In this document: positions 26,163-33,028 of the stretch, piece after piece
Layout of the letters: each line of letters begins with the position of its first letter
Position numbering within the stretch: the stretch's first letter is position 1
Assembly: GCA_004555175.1 (NCBI GenBank)
Contig: SFJE01000019.1
Span: 1 to 48,752 of the forward strand
From: Lentisphaeraceae bacterium
Lineage (GTDB): Bacteria; Verrucomicrobiota; Kiritimatiellia; RFP12; DVOR01
DNA length: 48,752 bases
Direction: 5' to 3'
Notes under the pieces: model-generated
The model's input: only the letters and a program-made list of their open reading frames with translations
Database searches by the model: none
Told to the model about the DNA's origin: nothing
Program-made: the position numbers and the translations under genes

Positions 26163-26632
26163 GCCTCGCCGCGCGCCTTCTCGCCCCCCTCGCCGCCCTT
26201 GAGCTCCCCTTGCGCGGCGCGCTCGAGCGCCTCCGCCCACCCGCCACCCCCCTCGGCCCCTGGGGCGAAAGCTGGGCAGCGCGCTATCTCCGCGCCCACG
26301 GCTGCCAACTCCTCGCACGTAACTGCCGCCCCGCCCGCCACCTCGAGCTCGACCTCGTGGCCCGCCACGGCCGCACCCTCCTCTTCGTCGAAGTCAAAAC
26401 CCGCCGCAGCGAAACCTACGGCCCCCCGCGCCTCGCCCTCACCCCCGCCAAACGCGCCCACCTGCGCAAAGCCGCCACCGCCTACCTCGCCCAACACGGC
26501 CTCCTCGCCTCCACCCCCTACCGCTTCGACGCCATAGAAGTCATCGGCACCCCCGGCCACGGCCGCCCCACCCTCCGCTGGCTCCAACACCTCGACTTCT
26601 CTCACACCCGCGCCCCCGACCTCTATTGCTAA
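26159..26632 (+). CDS. yraN: UPF0102 (YraN) family nuclease-like protein
   Basis: 157 aa. The YraN core is GESWAARYLRAHGCQLLARNCR, LELDLVARHGRTLLFVEVKTRR and the acidic E-V-K motif of restriction-endonuclease-like folds. Exact function is unknown. This copy has ~30 extra N-terminal residues compared with the usual 115-130. The ATG overlaps the ktrB stop. It is the last gene of the operon from 20523. Its third positions are nearly all C. Confidence 0.9.
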   Translation: MSLAARLLAPLAALELPLRGALERLRPPATPLGPWGESWAARYLRAHGCQLLARNCRPARHLELDLVARHGRTLLFVEVKTRRSETYGPPRLALTPAKRAHLRKAATAYLAQHGLLASTPYRFDAIEVIGTPGHGRPTLRWLQHLDFSHTRAPDLYC

Positions 26633-26716
26633 GCGGGGCGCGGGATGACGAAAATCGTGATTTTCCTGGCGTGCTGCTGCGCGGCTTCCTTACATATTTC
26701 TAACCTTTCTGCGACA

Positions 26717-26749
26717 CGCCCATAACAAGCGCGTGGGATACTATGGGCG
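26717..26749 (+). promoter_or_regulatory. Putative promoter with overlapping inverted repeat upstream of the barrel gene
   Basis: CGCCCATA (26717-26724) and TATGGGCG (26742-26749) form a perfect 8-bp inverted repeat 17 bp apart. The right arm overlaps a likely -10, TACTAT (26739-26744). GATACTATGGGC is also found at the trigger factor promoter. No -35 is evident, so an activator or repressor may bind the repeat. Confidence 0.45.
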
Positions 26750-26776
26750 TTTCTTTCACCAGAAAAGGAGAAGACA

Positions 26777-28120
26777 ATGAAACGTTCCGCATTCCTCGCC
26801 ATCGCCCTCCTGACGGGCCTGCCGCTCCTTGCGGCCGAGAGCGACACCCCCAAGGCGCTTGCTTGGGACTTCGGTGGCGACCTCCGCCTCCGCTATGATG
26901 CCACCAACAACCTCCCCACCGAGAAGCACTCCGAGAAGGGCCACACCGACTACGCCCGCGTCCGCACTCGCCTCTGGGGCAAGGCAACCGCCGGCAACCT
27001 CGAGCTCTTCCTGCGCGTGGCCGATGAGTTCCGCTACTACAACTCCCGCGAGACGGACAAGGGCAAGCAGCGCTTCCCCGACGTCCTCTTCATCGACAAC
27101 CTCTACCTCAAATACACCGGCCTCTTCGACTTCGTAGATGTCAAGGTCGGCCGCCAGGATATGGCCTTCGGTGCCAAGCGCATCATCAGCGATGGTAACG
27201 GTGGCGATGGCTCGCGCTCCACCAGCTTCGATGCCGCCCGCCTCACCTTCAACTTCTCCAACAAGCGCACCCTCGATGCCTTCGCCATCTACCAGGCCCG
27301 CGAAGATTGGCTCCCCACCGCCGGGAAGACCCACGACGCCAAGAGCAAACACACCAAGTCCTACGACTACGACACCACCGGCTATAACCAGAACGAATAT
27401 GGCGCCGGGCTCTACTACACCGACAAGTCCAACGACTCCTTCCCCTGGGAAGCCTACTACGTCTGGAAGGTCGAAGAAGGCCACCACTCCACGGCCTTGG
27501 CCAAGGGTGAAACCTCCTTCACCACCCACACCCTCGGCGTTCGCCTCCTGCCTAAGTTCACCGACACCCTCTCCGGTGAAGCCGAGTTCGCCGTCCAGGC
27601 GGGCGACGACTCCCTCGCCGCGGCCATGGCCTACGGTGGCCTCACCTACGCCCCCAAAGTCGCCCTCAAGCCCACCTTCACCCTCGGTGTGCAATACATG
27701 AGCGGCGATGAAGAAGGCTGGCGCGGTGACAACGCTTGGCGCCCGGTCTTCAACCGTGAAACCGGCGTCGGCGAAGCGGTGGCCCCCATGTTCAACAAGT
27801 ACGCCTACACCAACTTCCTCTATCCCCACCTCAAGATTGGCCTAAAGCCCGCCGATGGCCAAGGCATCACCTTCCAGACCGGCCCGATGTTCGCCCCCGT
27901 CCGCGAAGACGATGGTCACGGCGGCACCTACGGCACCTTCCGTGGTTACTATGCCGCCGTCAAATACACCCTCGACCTCCCCAAGGTCACCGGCGTAGAA
28001 TGGCTCAAGGGCGCAGGCCTCGCCTTCACCGGCGAATACCTCTCCAAGGGCGACTACTTTGCCGATAACGCGGATCACGACGCCCTCTTCGGCCGCGTTG
28101 AACTCTCCTACAAGTTCTAA
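26777..28120 (+). CDS. Outer-membrane beta-barrel, alginate-export/porin-like
   Basis: 447 aa. A signal peptide (MKRSAFLAIALLTGLPLLAA) is followed by a mature protein with alternating hydrophobic strands from the first residues (WDFGGDLRLRYDA, DYARVRTRLWGKA, LELFLRVADEF, VDVKVGRQDMAFG). The C-terminus ends in a beta strand with terminal phenylalanine (RVELSYKF), the barrel-assembly signal. The pattern fits the alginate export (AlgE-like) family. The substrate cannot be told. AAAAGGAGA precedes the ATG. It is a single-gene unit with its own terminator, and is C-rich at third positions from its first codons. Confidence 0.82.
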   Translation: MKRSAFLAIALLTGLPLLAAESDTPKALAWDFGGDLRLRYDATNNLPTEKHSEKGHTDYARVRTRLWGKATAGNLELFLRVADEFRYYNSRETDKGKQRFPDVLFIDNLYLKYTGLFDFVDVKVGRQDMAFGAKRIISDGNGGDGSRSTSFDAARLTFNFSNKRTLDAFAIYQAREDWLPTAGKTHDAKSKHTKSYDYDTTGYNQNEYGAGLYYTDKSNDSFPWEAYYVWKVEEGHHSTALAKGETSFTTHTLGVRLLPKFTDTLSGEAEFAVQAGDDSLAAAMAYGGLTYAPKVALKPTFTLGVQYMSGDEEGWRGDNAWRPVFNRETGVGEAVAPMFNKYAYTNFLYPHLKIGLKPADGQGITFQTGPMFAPVREDDGHGGTYGTFRGYYAAVKYTLDLPKVTGVEWLKGAGLAFTGEYLSKGDYFADNADHDALFGRVELSYKF

Positions 28121-28124
28121 GAGA

Positions 28125-28152
28125 GCGATTAGCCGGTTGTTGTTAGCCGGTT
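28125..28152 (+). repeat. Heptamer-like array, four units
   Basis: GCGATTA, GCCGGTT, GTTGTTA and GCCGGTT at a 7-bp period, starting 5 bp after the barrel gene's stop. More degenerate than other arrays. Confidence 0.55.
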
Positions 28153-28164
28153 AGCTCCTCCCCT

Positions 28165-28194
28165 TGCGCGCGTTCCCGCGCGCATTTTTATTTT
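28165..28194 (+). terminator. Rho-independent terminator of the barrel gene
   Basis: TGCGCGCG-TTCC-CGCGCGCA, a perfect 8-bp stem, is followed by TTTTTATTTT. Confidence 0.9.
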
Positions 28195-28274
28195 CCCCTC
28201 TGCCGCCTTGGCGCTCCCTCGCCGCCCCCTGCACGCAACGCGGCCCGGCGGCGCAAGCCGCCTAGTCGGCAGTT

Positions 28275-28299
28275 CTGTGGCGCGGCATACTTGCCGCGC
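28275..28299. repeat. REP-like hairpin element, copy 2
   Basis: Identical over 25 bp to 20260-20284, with the same 8-bp stem and TACT loop. It lies in the gap between the barrel gene and the secreted protein. Confidence 0.8.
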
Positions 28300-28360
28300 A
28301 GCCCTCGGAGCCTTGGCCGGCCTCTGGCTCAACCTCGCAACCTTGCACGCGCGCGCTGGC

Positions 28361-28390
28361 TTGCACGGGATGGATGGGGTGTGATAGTCT
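28361..28390 (+). promoter_or_regulatory. Promoter giving a leaderless transcript
   Basis: TTGCAC (28361-28366), an 18-bp spacer and TGA-TAGTCT with -10 at 28385-28390. The ATG at 28398 is only 7 nt past the -10 box. Confidence 0.65.
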
Positions 28391-28397
28391 ATGGGGC

Positions 28398-30245
28398 ATG
28401 AAATGGTTCTTGTTATTGCGGATGGCGTTGGTGGCCGGGGTGACCATTTGGGGGGGCGTGGCATTTGGGGCGGCACCGACGGAGGCGGCGGCGAAGCAGG
28501 CGTTGGAGGCAACGCTTAAGCAGGCGGATTATGCCTTTACGCCGGCTGTGCGGCAGGCGTATATGGATTATGCCGAGGCGGTGATTCGGGCGAAGTATGG
28601 TCCGAATAAGATCAATGAAACCACATGGAAGTGGGTGAAGCAGCGGCCGCAGATCCTGAGTGCGGTGGCGGCGGCGACTTCGCCCATCAATCCGAATATC
28701 TTGCTGAACTTCCAGCGGCTGGGGGTGGCCTTGGGGCCGGTGAAGCTGGATCAGTGGCGGCAGTTGGCGCTGGCGTACGCAATTCGCCATCGCGACATGC
28801 TCTTTCCAATTGACCGGGTGAAGGAGGCGTGGGATCCGGCGCGGCTGGAGCGGTTGGTCTCGGAGAAGCGTAAGGGGAAAGGCGGGGACTTTGCGTTGCT
28901 CTCACCGGAGGATTACCCGAAGGTGAGCGAGGAGGAGCGGAAGTTGGGCGAGTGGGTGGCCGGACCGCAGTCGTTGGTCAATACACGTCCGCCCCTGACG
29001 ATTCCCGAGTTGCAGGAGATGCCGCTGCACGAGATCAATATGATGGTGCGCCTGAAGCCCGATGATCCGCCGATGCTCACGAAGTTTCCGAATTGGACGA
29101 ATGTGGCGCTGGGGGGGAAGATTTATCCGCCCTACGTCGATTGCACGCCCACGCCGCAGCGGGCGTTGATGATGAAGATCTACCGCAATCCGCGGATTCC
29201 GCCTAAGACCGATCGCCCGCCCTTCAAGATGGAGAAGTCTGATTGGCCGATTCTCCTCTATGCCGCTGACCTCGCGGAGATTGATGAGACGAGTTTCCTC
29301 TTTGCCTACTTTGTCTCGACCAAAGCCGTCCCTGCGCTCGGGCTAGGCCAGCAGAAGACGGCAACCGGTCAGGCCGATATGACGCCCAAAGACCCCAACT
29401 TCCGCTTCGCGCGCAGCAATTGGCATCCGGATAAGTTTATCCGCATCTATAACGGGATCAAGAAGGACCAGGGCGGCAAGTCGTGGGCGTGGGGACTCAA
29501 TGCGCTGAATGTGGCGGCCACGGCCGTCGCCGCGCCTCCGGATGGCAAGTTCTACTTTATGGGCGAGCGCGGGAACTACTACACCTACCTCACCTGCGCC
29601 GATAACGCCTACACCGGCGTGGGCTCCTCGGCCCAGTGGTATCTGCCCAAGGCCGAGACGGTGAACCCCGCCGAGCCGGTCAGCGGCATGGTGCGCCACA
29701 ACTTCTTCCTCGGGTTGGCGCCAACCCTCAACCAGGGCTTGCAGGTCTACGAGGATGGGCGCATGGTCCTAGGCATCATCGACTTGCTCAAACTCGGCAA
29801 GATGCAGCGCACCTCCCTCCTTGAGAGCGTCTTTCTCCAGAATCCAATCAATGGCGACATCTTCTACCGCCTCGCCGCCGAGTACCGTCAGGCCAATGAC
29901 CTTACCGGCACGCTGCGTCTACTCACCACCGCCCGCGCCTATGCTGCCCTCGGCCTCAAGCGGCCGGTGACCCAGGGCTCGGTCAAGAACGCCCGTGCCG
30001 CGGCGCTCAAGCAGTGGAAGCTGGAGCAACCCTCCTATCAGGGCCTGCAGACGATCTCGGTGGATAGCAGCCCGTGGTTCTTTATGGTCTGCTCGGATGT
30101 GGCTGTGGAGTTCCTGCGCCACAACAATGGCAAGGGCAAGGAGGCCCTCCGTGCCGAGCTGGCTTACGAGGAGGCCGCCGCCAAGGGATGTGGCGATAAG
30201 CCCATCGAGCGCGCCCTGCAGAATCTGCGCGATCTCACGCGCTAG
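28398..30245 (+). CDS. Large secreted protein of unknown function
   Basis: 615 aa. The signal peptide spans residues 1-25 (MKWFLLLRMALVAGVTIWGG then AFGA). The mature protein is mainly mixed alpha/beta, with many short Trp- and Tyr-containing segments such as PPYVDCTPTP, YAADLAEIDET, GERGNYYTYLTCADN and an alpha-helical end. I recognise no catalytic motif. The start follows the -10 box directly. The first third uses G/T-ending codons, the rest is C-rich. It is followed by a hairpin that contains its stop. It is a single-gene unit, probably periplasmic or surface-exposed. Confidence 0.8.
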   Translation: MKWFLLLRMALVAGVTIWGGVAFGAAPTEAAAKQALEATLKQADYAFTPAVRQAYMDYAEAVIRAKYGPNKINETTWKWVKQRPQILSAVAAATSPINPNILLNFQRLGVALGPVKLDQWRQLALAYAIRHRDMLFPIDRVKEAWDPARLERLVSEKRKGKGGDFALLSPEDYPKVSEEERKLGEWVAGPQSLVNTRPPLTIPELQEMPLHEINMMVRLKPDDPPMLTKFPNWTNVALGGKIYPPYVDCTPTPQRALMMKIYRNPRIPPKTDRPPFKMEKSDWPILLYAADLAEIDETSFLFAYFVSTKAVPALGLGQQKTATGQADMTPKDPNFRFARSNWHPDKFIRIYNGIKKDQGGKSWAWGLNALNVAATAVAAPPDGKFYFMGERGNYYTYLTCADNAYTGVGSSAQWYLPKAETVNPAEPVSGMVRHNFFLGLAPTLNQGLQVYEDGRMVLGIIDLLKLGKMQRTSLLESVFLQNPINGDIFYRLAAEYRQANDLTGTLRLLTTARAYAALGLKRPVTQGSVKNARAAALKQWKLEQPSYQGLQTISVDSSPWFFMVCSDVAVEFLRHNNGKGKEALRAELAYEEAAAKGCGDKPIERALQNLRDLTR

Positions 30246-30263
30246 GCGCGAACGCGCCTAGCG
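30240..30263 (+). terminator. Hairpin containing the stop codon of the secreted-protein gene
   Basis: A perfect 11-bp stem (30240-30250 with 30253-30263) and 2-nt loop. The TAG (30243-30245) lies in the 5' arm. No T-tract; heptamers follow at once. Confidence 0.5.
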
Positions 30264-30267
30264 CGTA

Positions 30268-30295
30268 GCTGACAGCCGACAGCTGACAGTTGACA
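30268..30295 (+). repeat. Heptamer array GCTGACA, GCCGACA, GCTGACA, GTTGACA
   Basis: Four units in register, followed by the flank GCCGCGTTCCGCGACGG (30296-30312). Confidence 0.9.
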
Positions 30296-30377
30296 GCCGC
30301 GTTCCGCGACGGTTAAACACTCATCTAATAAAAACTGCTTCACGGCTCAGACGGGCCTGGCACATCGAGCGCCAGCG

Positions 30378-30396
30378 CTGTTGGCTGTCGGCTATC
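30378..30396 (-). repeat. Heptamer-like units, inverted
   Basis: TGTTGGC, TGTCGGC and TATC in register on the plus strand; as minus strand, GCCGACA and GCCAACA. Located 39 bp beyond the end of the MBL gene. Confidence 0.55.
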
Positions 30397-30434
30397 ATTT
30401 GGCCCCGCCGGAACGCGGTGAAGGCGGCCTCCCA

Positions 30435-31079
30435 TTAGAAGTCGCTCTCCGGCTGGAGATAGGGGTTCGTGCGCTGTTCGCGCTCGAGGGTGGAGGCTGG
30501 GCCGTGGCCGGGGAGAAGGGTGGTTTCCGGGGAGAGCTTGGCCGCGAGGGCACGGAGGGAGGCGTTGAGCTGGGCGAAGGAGCCGCCGGGGAGGTCGGTG
30601 CGGCCGATGGAACCAGCGAAGAGGGTGTCACCCGTGAAGCAGAGGGGGGCAGGGACGTTGTCCTCGATAAGGATGCACTGGCCGCCTGGGGTGTGGCCGG
30701 GGGTGGGGATGAGGCGGGCGGTAAGGCCGCCGCAGGTGTAGGTTTCGCCGGGGGAGACGAGGGTGGCCGGGCGCTGCTGGTGGAAGTAGAAGGGCGGATA
30801 CTGGTTGATGGGGTGCGTGAAGCACCAGTCTTGCTCTTCGCTGCGCAGGACGACCGGGAGCGCGGGATAGCGCTTGAGGAGGGCGTCGAGCGCACCGAGG
30901 TGGTCGAAGTGGCCGTGGGTGAGGAGGATGGCAACGGGGGTGAGGCCGCGCGCATCGAGCTCGGCAAGAATCTCCTCCGGGTCGGCCCCGGGGTCGATAA
31001 TCCAGGCGGACTTCTCGCGCCAAAGGAGGTAGCAATTCTCGGCGAGGGGGCCGGTGGCGAGGACCGAGTATTCAGTCAT
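30435..31079 (-). CDS. MBL-fold metallo-hydrolase (glyoxalase II-like)
   Basis: 214 aa. A cytoplasmic di-metal hydrolase of the YcbL/GloB type. The motif THGHFDHLG binds the metals, and TPGHTPGGQC, FTGDTLFAGSIGRTD and LLPGHGPAST supply the remaining ligands (His, Asp, His). ENCYLL near residue 15 and the end REQRTNPYL are also family-typical. The likely substrate is a thioester such as S-lactoylglutathione or an analogue, but the family is broad. It lies 18 bp downstream of the C10 protease and is the last gene in its operon. Confidence 0.88.
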   Translation of the reverse strand: MTEYSVLATGPLAENCYLLWREKSAWIIDPGADPEEILAELDARGLTPVAILLTHGHFDHLGALDALLKRYPALPVVLRSEEQDWCFTHPINQYPPFYFHQQRPATLVSPGETYTCGGLTARLIPTPGHTPGGQCILIEDNVPAPLCFTGDTLFAGSIGRTDLPGGSFAQLNASLRALAAKLSPETTLLPGHGPASTLEREQRTNPYLQPESDF

Positions 31080-31097
31080 GGGGAGAGCCTTTCGGAG

Positions 31098-33014
31098 TTA
31101 TTGGAGGGAGAGGGTGTAGCCGCCGGCTGGCGCGAGTGCGCCTTGGGTCTGGCCGAGCGGCCGACCGTCGAGGCCGAGCTCGGGGCAGGTGTGCTTCGCC
31201 TTGTCGGGGCAATCCAGCGCGCCCTCGGGCCGCCAAGAGCCGGAGGTGACCTTGAAGCGGTTGCCGCCGAGGTCGGTGGCACCCTTGTCTTCGTAGCCGT
31301 CCCAGACGAACGAACAGTGGAGGAAGGCGCAGGAATCGAAGGCCGGCACGCCGGTGTCGCGCGCAAAGGTGCAGCAGGTGAGCGCGACGTTCTCGGCCAT
31401 ATTGTAGGCCTTGAAGTCGTTGGTGAAGGAGACACCAAAGACCTCGGGCTTGGCGGCCAAAGTGTCATCGGCGTGGAGGACGTAGTTCGCGTCGGCCGAG
31501 CCCCGGAGTGTCACGCCGCGCAAGCGACTTCCCTCCGAGAGCGTTAGATAGGCATCCAGCCAGGTGGCGGACTGGAAGTTCAGCACAGTGGGGGTGGCGA
31601 GGGGGTCGGCGAGGCCGGTTGCCGGGTCGTAGCCGCCGGAGAGGGTGGCACCGGCGGGGAGGGTGAGCGCCTCCGTGAGGGTGTAATTGCCCGCCGCCAG
31701 GTAGAGCTCTCCACCCGCAGCGGCGGCAACGGCCTCGGCTGTCAAGGCCGCCGGGTCGGCCCACGACCGCCCCGAGCCGGTCCCCTCCGGCGCAAAGAAG
31801 CGGCGCGGGGTGAGGGTAAAGTCGGCCACCGCACTGCCAATCATCAGCGGGAAGGTGTAGAACGCATCCTTGCCAAGCGCCTTTTCGGCCTCGTCCTGCT
31901 TGACGCTCTGGCGGTCGTCATCGACATAGGCGGTCAGGGCGACGCACTGGGTGGCGACTTCGCACCCCTCGGCCAGGGCCGTCACGGTGTAGTACCTCCG
32001 CGCGAGATCCTCGGAGGTCACGCCCGCGTCGGAGATCGCCTCGAAGCCGGCGAAGGTGTAGAGGCCCGCCGCGTCGGTGGTGACCACGCGCGCATCGCGG
32101 CCGTTGCTGACCACCAGGGTGGCTCCGGCGATGGGCGCGCCGGTGGGCGAGGTCACGCGCCCGGCAATGACCCCGCCCAGGTCGGTGGGATAGGTGAAGG
32201 CATAGACGGCATTGACCTGGGAGATGAACTGGTCGAGGTCCCACCAATAGCCTTTGACTCTCTGCCAGGCGTAATCAACGTGGAACCACTCCTTGCCGTT
32301 GGCATCGATACCATAGCCGTCGGTGACGACCATATGGCCGCCACCGGAGAGTTGGATGCTGGTGACGACCGGTGCGCCGGCTTGGAGCGAGGTGCGCAGG
32401 AGGTCGCGGAGCATCTCACGCCAGTAGGGCTGCACGACCTGGTTGACAACAGGCTTGGAGTAGCGGTAGCCCTTGCCGCCATAGTTGAAGTAGGTATAGA
32501 CGGTGGCGTCCGTCTCGCTGTCGTCCGACCAGCAGGTGGCGAGGGTGTTGTAGCCATAGCGAGCGTTGCCGATGATGCCCAGGTCCCACATCAGCCGGCC
32601 CACCGGATAGGTTGTCTTGCCCTCGGCATCGGTGACGGGCTTCTTGTCGCGGATCTTCTCCCAGTCGTAGGGGCCGGAGAGGGTGGTGCGCTGAAGGTCC
32701 ACGCCCGAGACGTTGACCGTGGCCGTCACTGGCGTGGGCTCCCAACCAGCGGCCGGGAAGCCGTGGTTGAGGGCGTGGTAGGTGACCACCTGCCCCCAGG
32801 CCAGCGGATCGCAGCCGCAGCCGTTGTTGGCGTAGTTGCCGTCCTTATCAATGTTGATATAGCTGTTGAGCGCGCCCTCTTGGTCCCAGTCAGTGGCGGC
32901 GCAGAGCGGCTCGATAGCCGTCCACGCCGGGCGCCAGGTATTGTTCTTCGAGCCTGCCATCGTCACGGCGGCCGCCAAAGCGGTGCCGCCCAACAAGCAA
33001 AGTTTCAGGTTCAT
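31098..33014 (-). CDS. Secreted C10 (streptopain-like) cysteine protease with beta-helix tail
   Basis: 638 aa. The signal peptide is residues 1-20. The peptidase domain follows at once: GCGCDPLAWGQVVTYH carries catalytic Cys68 (the C-x3-A-x2-Q-x3-YH pattern of streptopain), GGGHMVVTDGYG carries His227, and EWFHVDYAW matches the conserved Trp region. The streptopain-type inhibitory propeptide is missing. Residues ~270-330 form a carboxypeptidase-regulatory-like beta-sandwich (GRVTSPTGAPIAGAT). The rest resembles a right-handed beta-helix starting FAPEGTGSGRSWADP and carrying seven or more cysteines. Located 14 bp after the unknown 692-aa gene. C10 proteases are typical of gut Bacteroidetes and PVC bacteria. 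Confidence 0.85.
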   Translation of the reverse strand: MNLKLCLLGGTALAAAVTMAGSKNNTWRPAWTAIEPLCAATDWDQEGALNSYINIDKDGNYANNGCGCDPLAWGQVVTYHALNHGFPAAGWEPTPVTATVNVSGVDLQRTTLSGPYDWEKIRDKKPVTDAEGKTTYPVGRLMWDLGIIGNARYGYNTLATCWSDDSETDATVYTYFNYGGKGYRYSKPVVNQVVQPYWREMLRDLLRTSLQAGAPVVTSIQLSGGGHMVVTDGYGIDANGKEWFHVDYAWQRVKGYWWDLDQFISQVNAVYAFTYPTDLGGVIAGRVTSPTGAPIAGATLVVSNGRDARVVTTDAAGLYTFAGFEAISDAGVTSEDLARRYYTVTALAEGCEVATQCVALTAYVDDDRQSVKQDEAEKALGKDAFYTFPLMIGSAVADFTLTPRRFFAPEGTGSGRSWADPAALTAEAVAAAAGGELYLAAGNYTLTEALTLPAGATLSGGYDPATGLADPLATPTVLNFQSATWLDAYLTLSEGSRLRGVTLRGSADANYVLHADDTLAAKPEVFGVSFTNDFKAYNMAENVALTCCTFARDTGVPAFDSCAFLHCSFVWDGYEDKGATDLGGNRFKVTSGSWRPEGALDCPDKAKHTCPELGLDGRPLGQTQGALAPAGGYTLSLQ

Positions 33015-33028
33015 CGAGAGAGCCTTTC

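Noticed and set aside
24780..26318. A 512-aa minus-strand open frame
   Set aside because: Antisense to ktrB, whose filter motifs are complete. The composition (Glu/Gly/Asp-rich) is typical of a mirror frame.
26650..26665. GAAAATC-GT-GATTTTC palindrome after yraN as terminator
   Set aside because: AT-rich stem, 2-nt loop and no T-tract, so too weak to call; it could equally be a protein-binding site.
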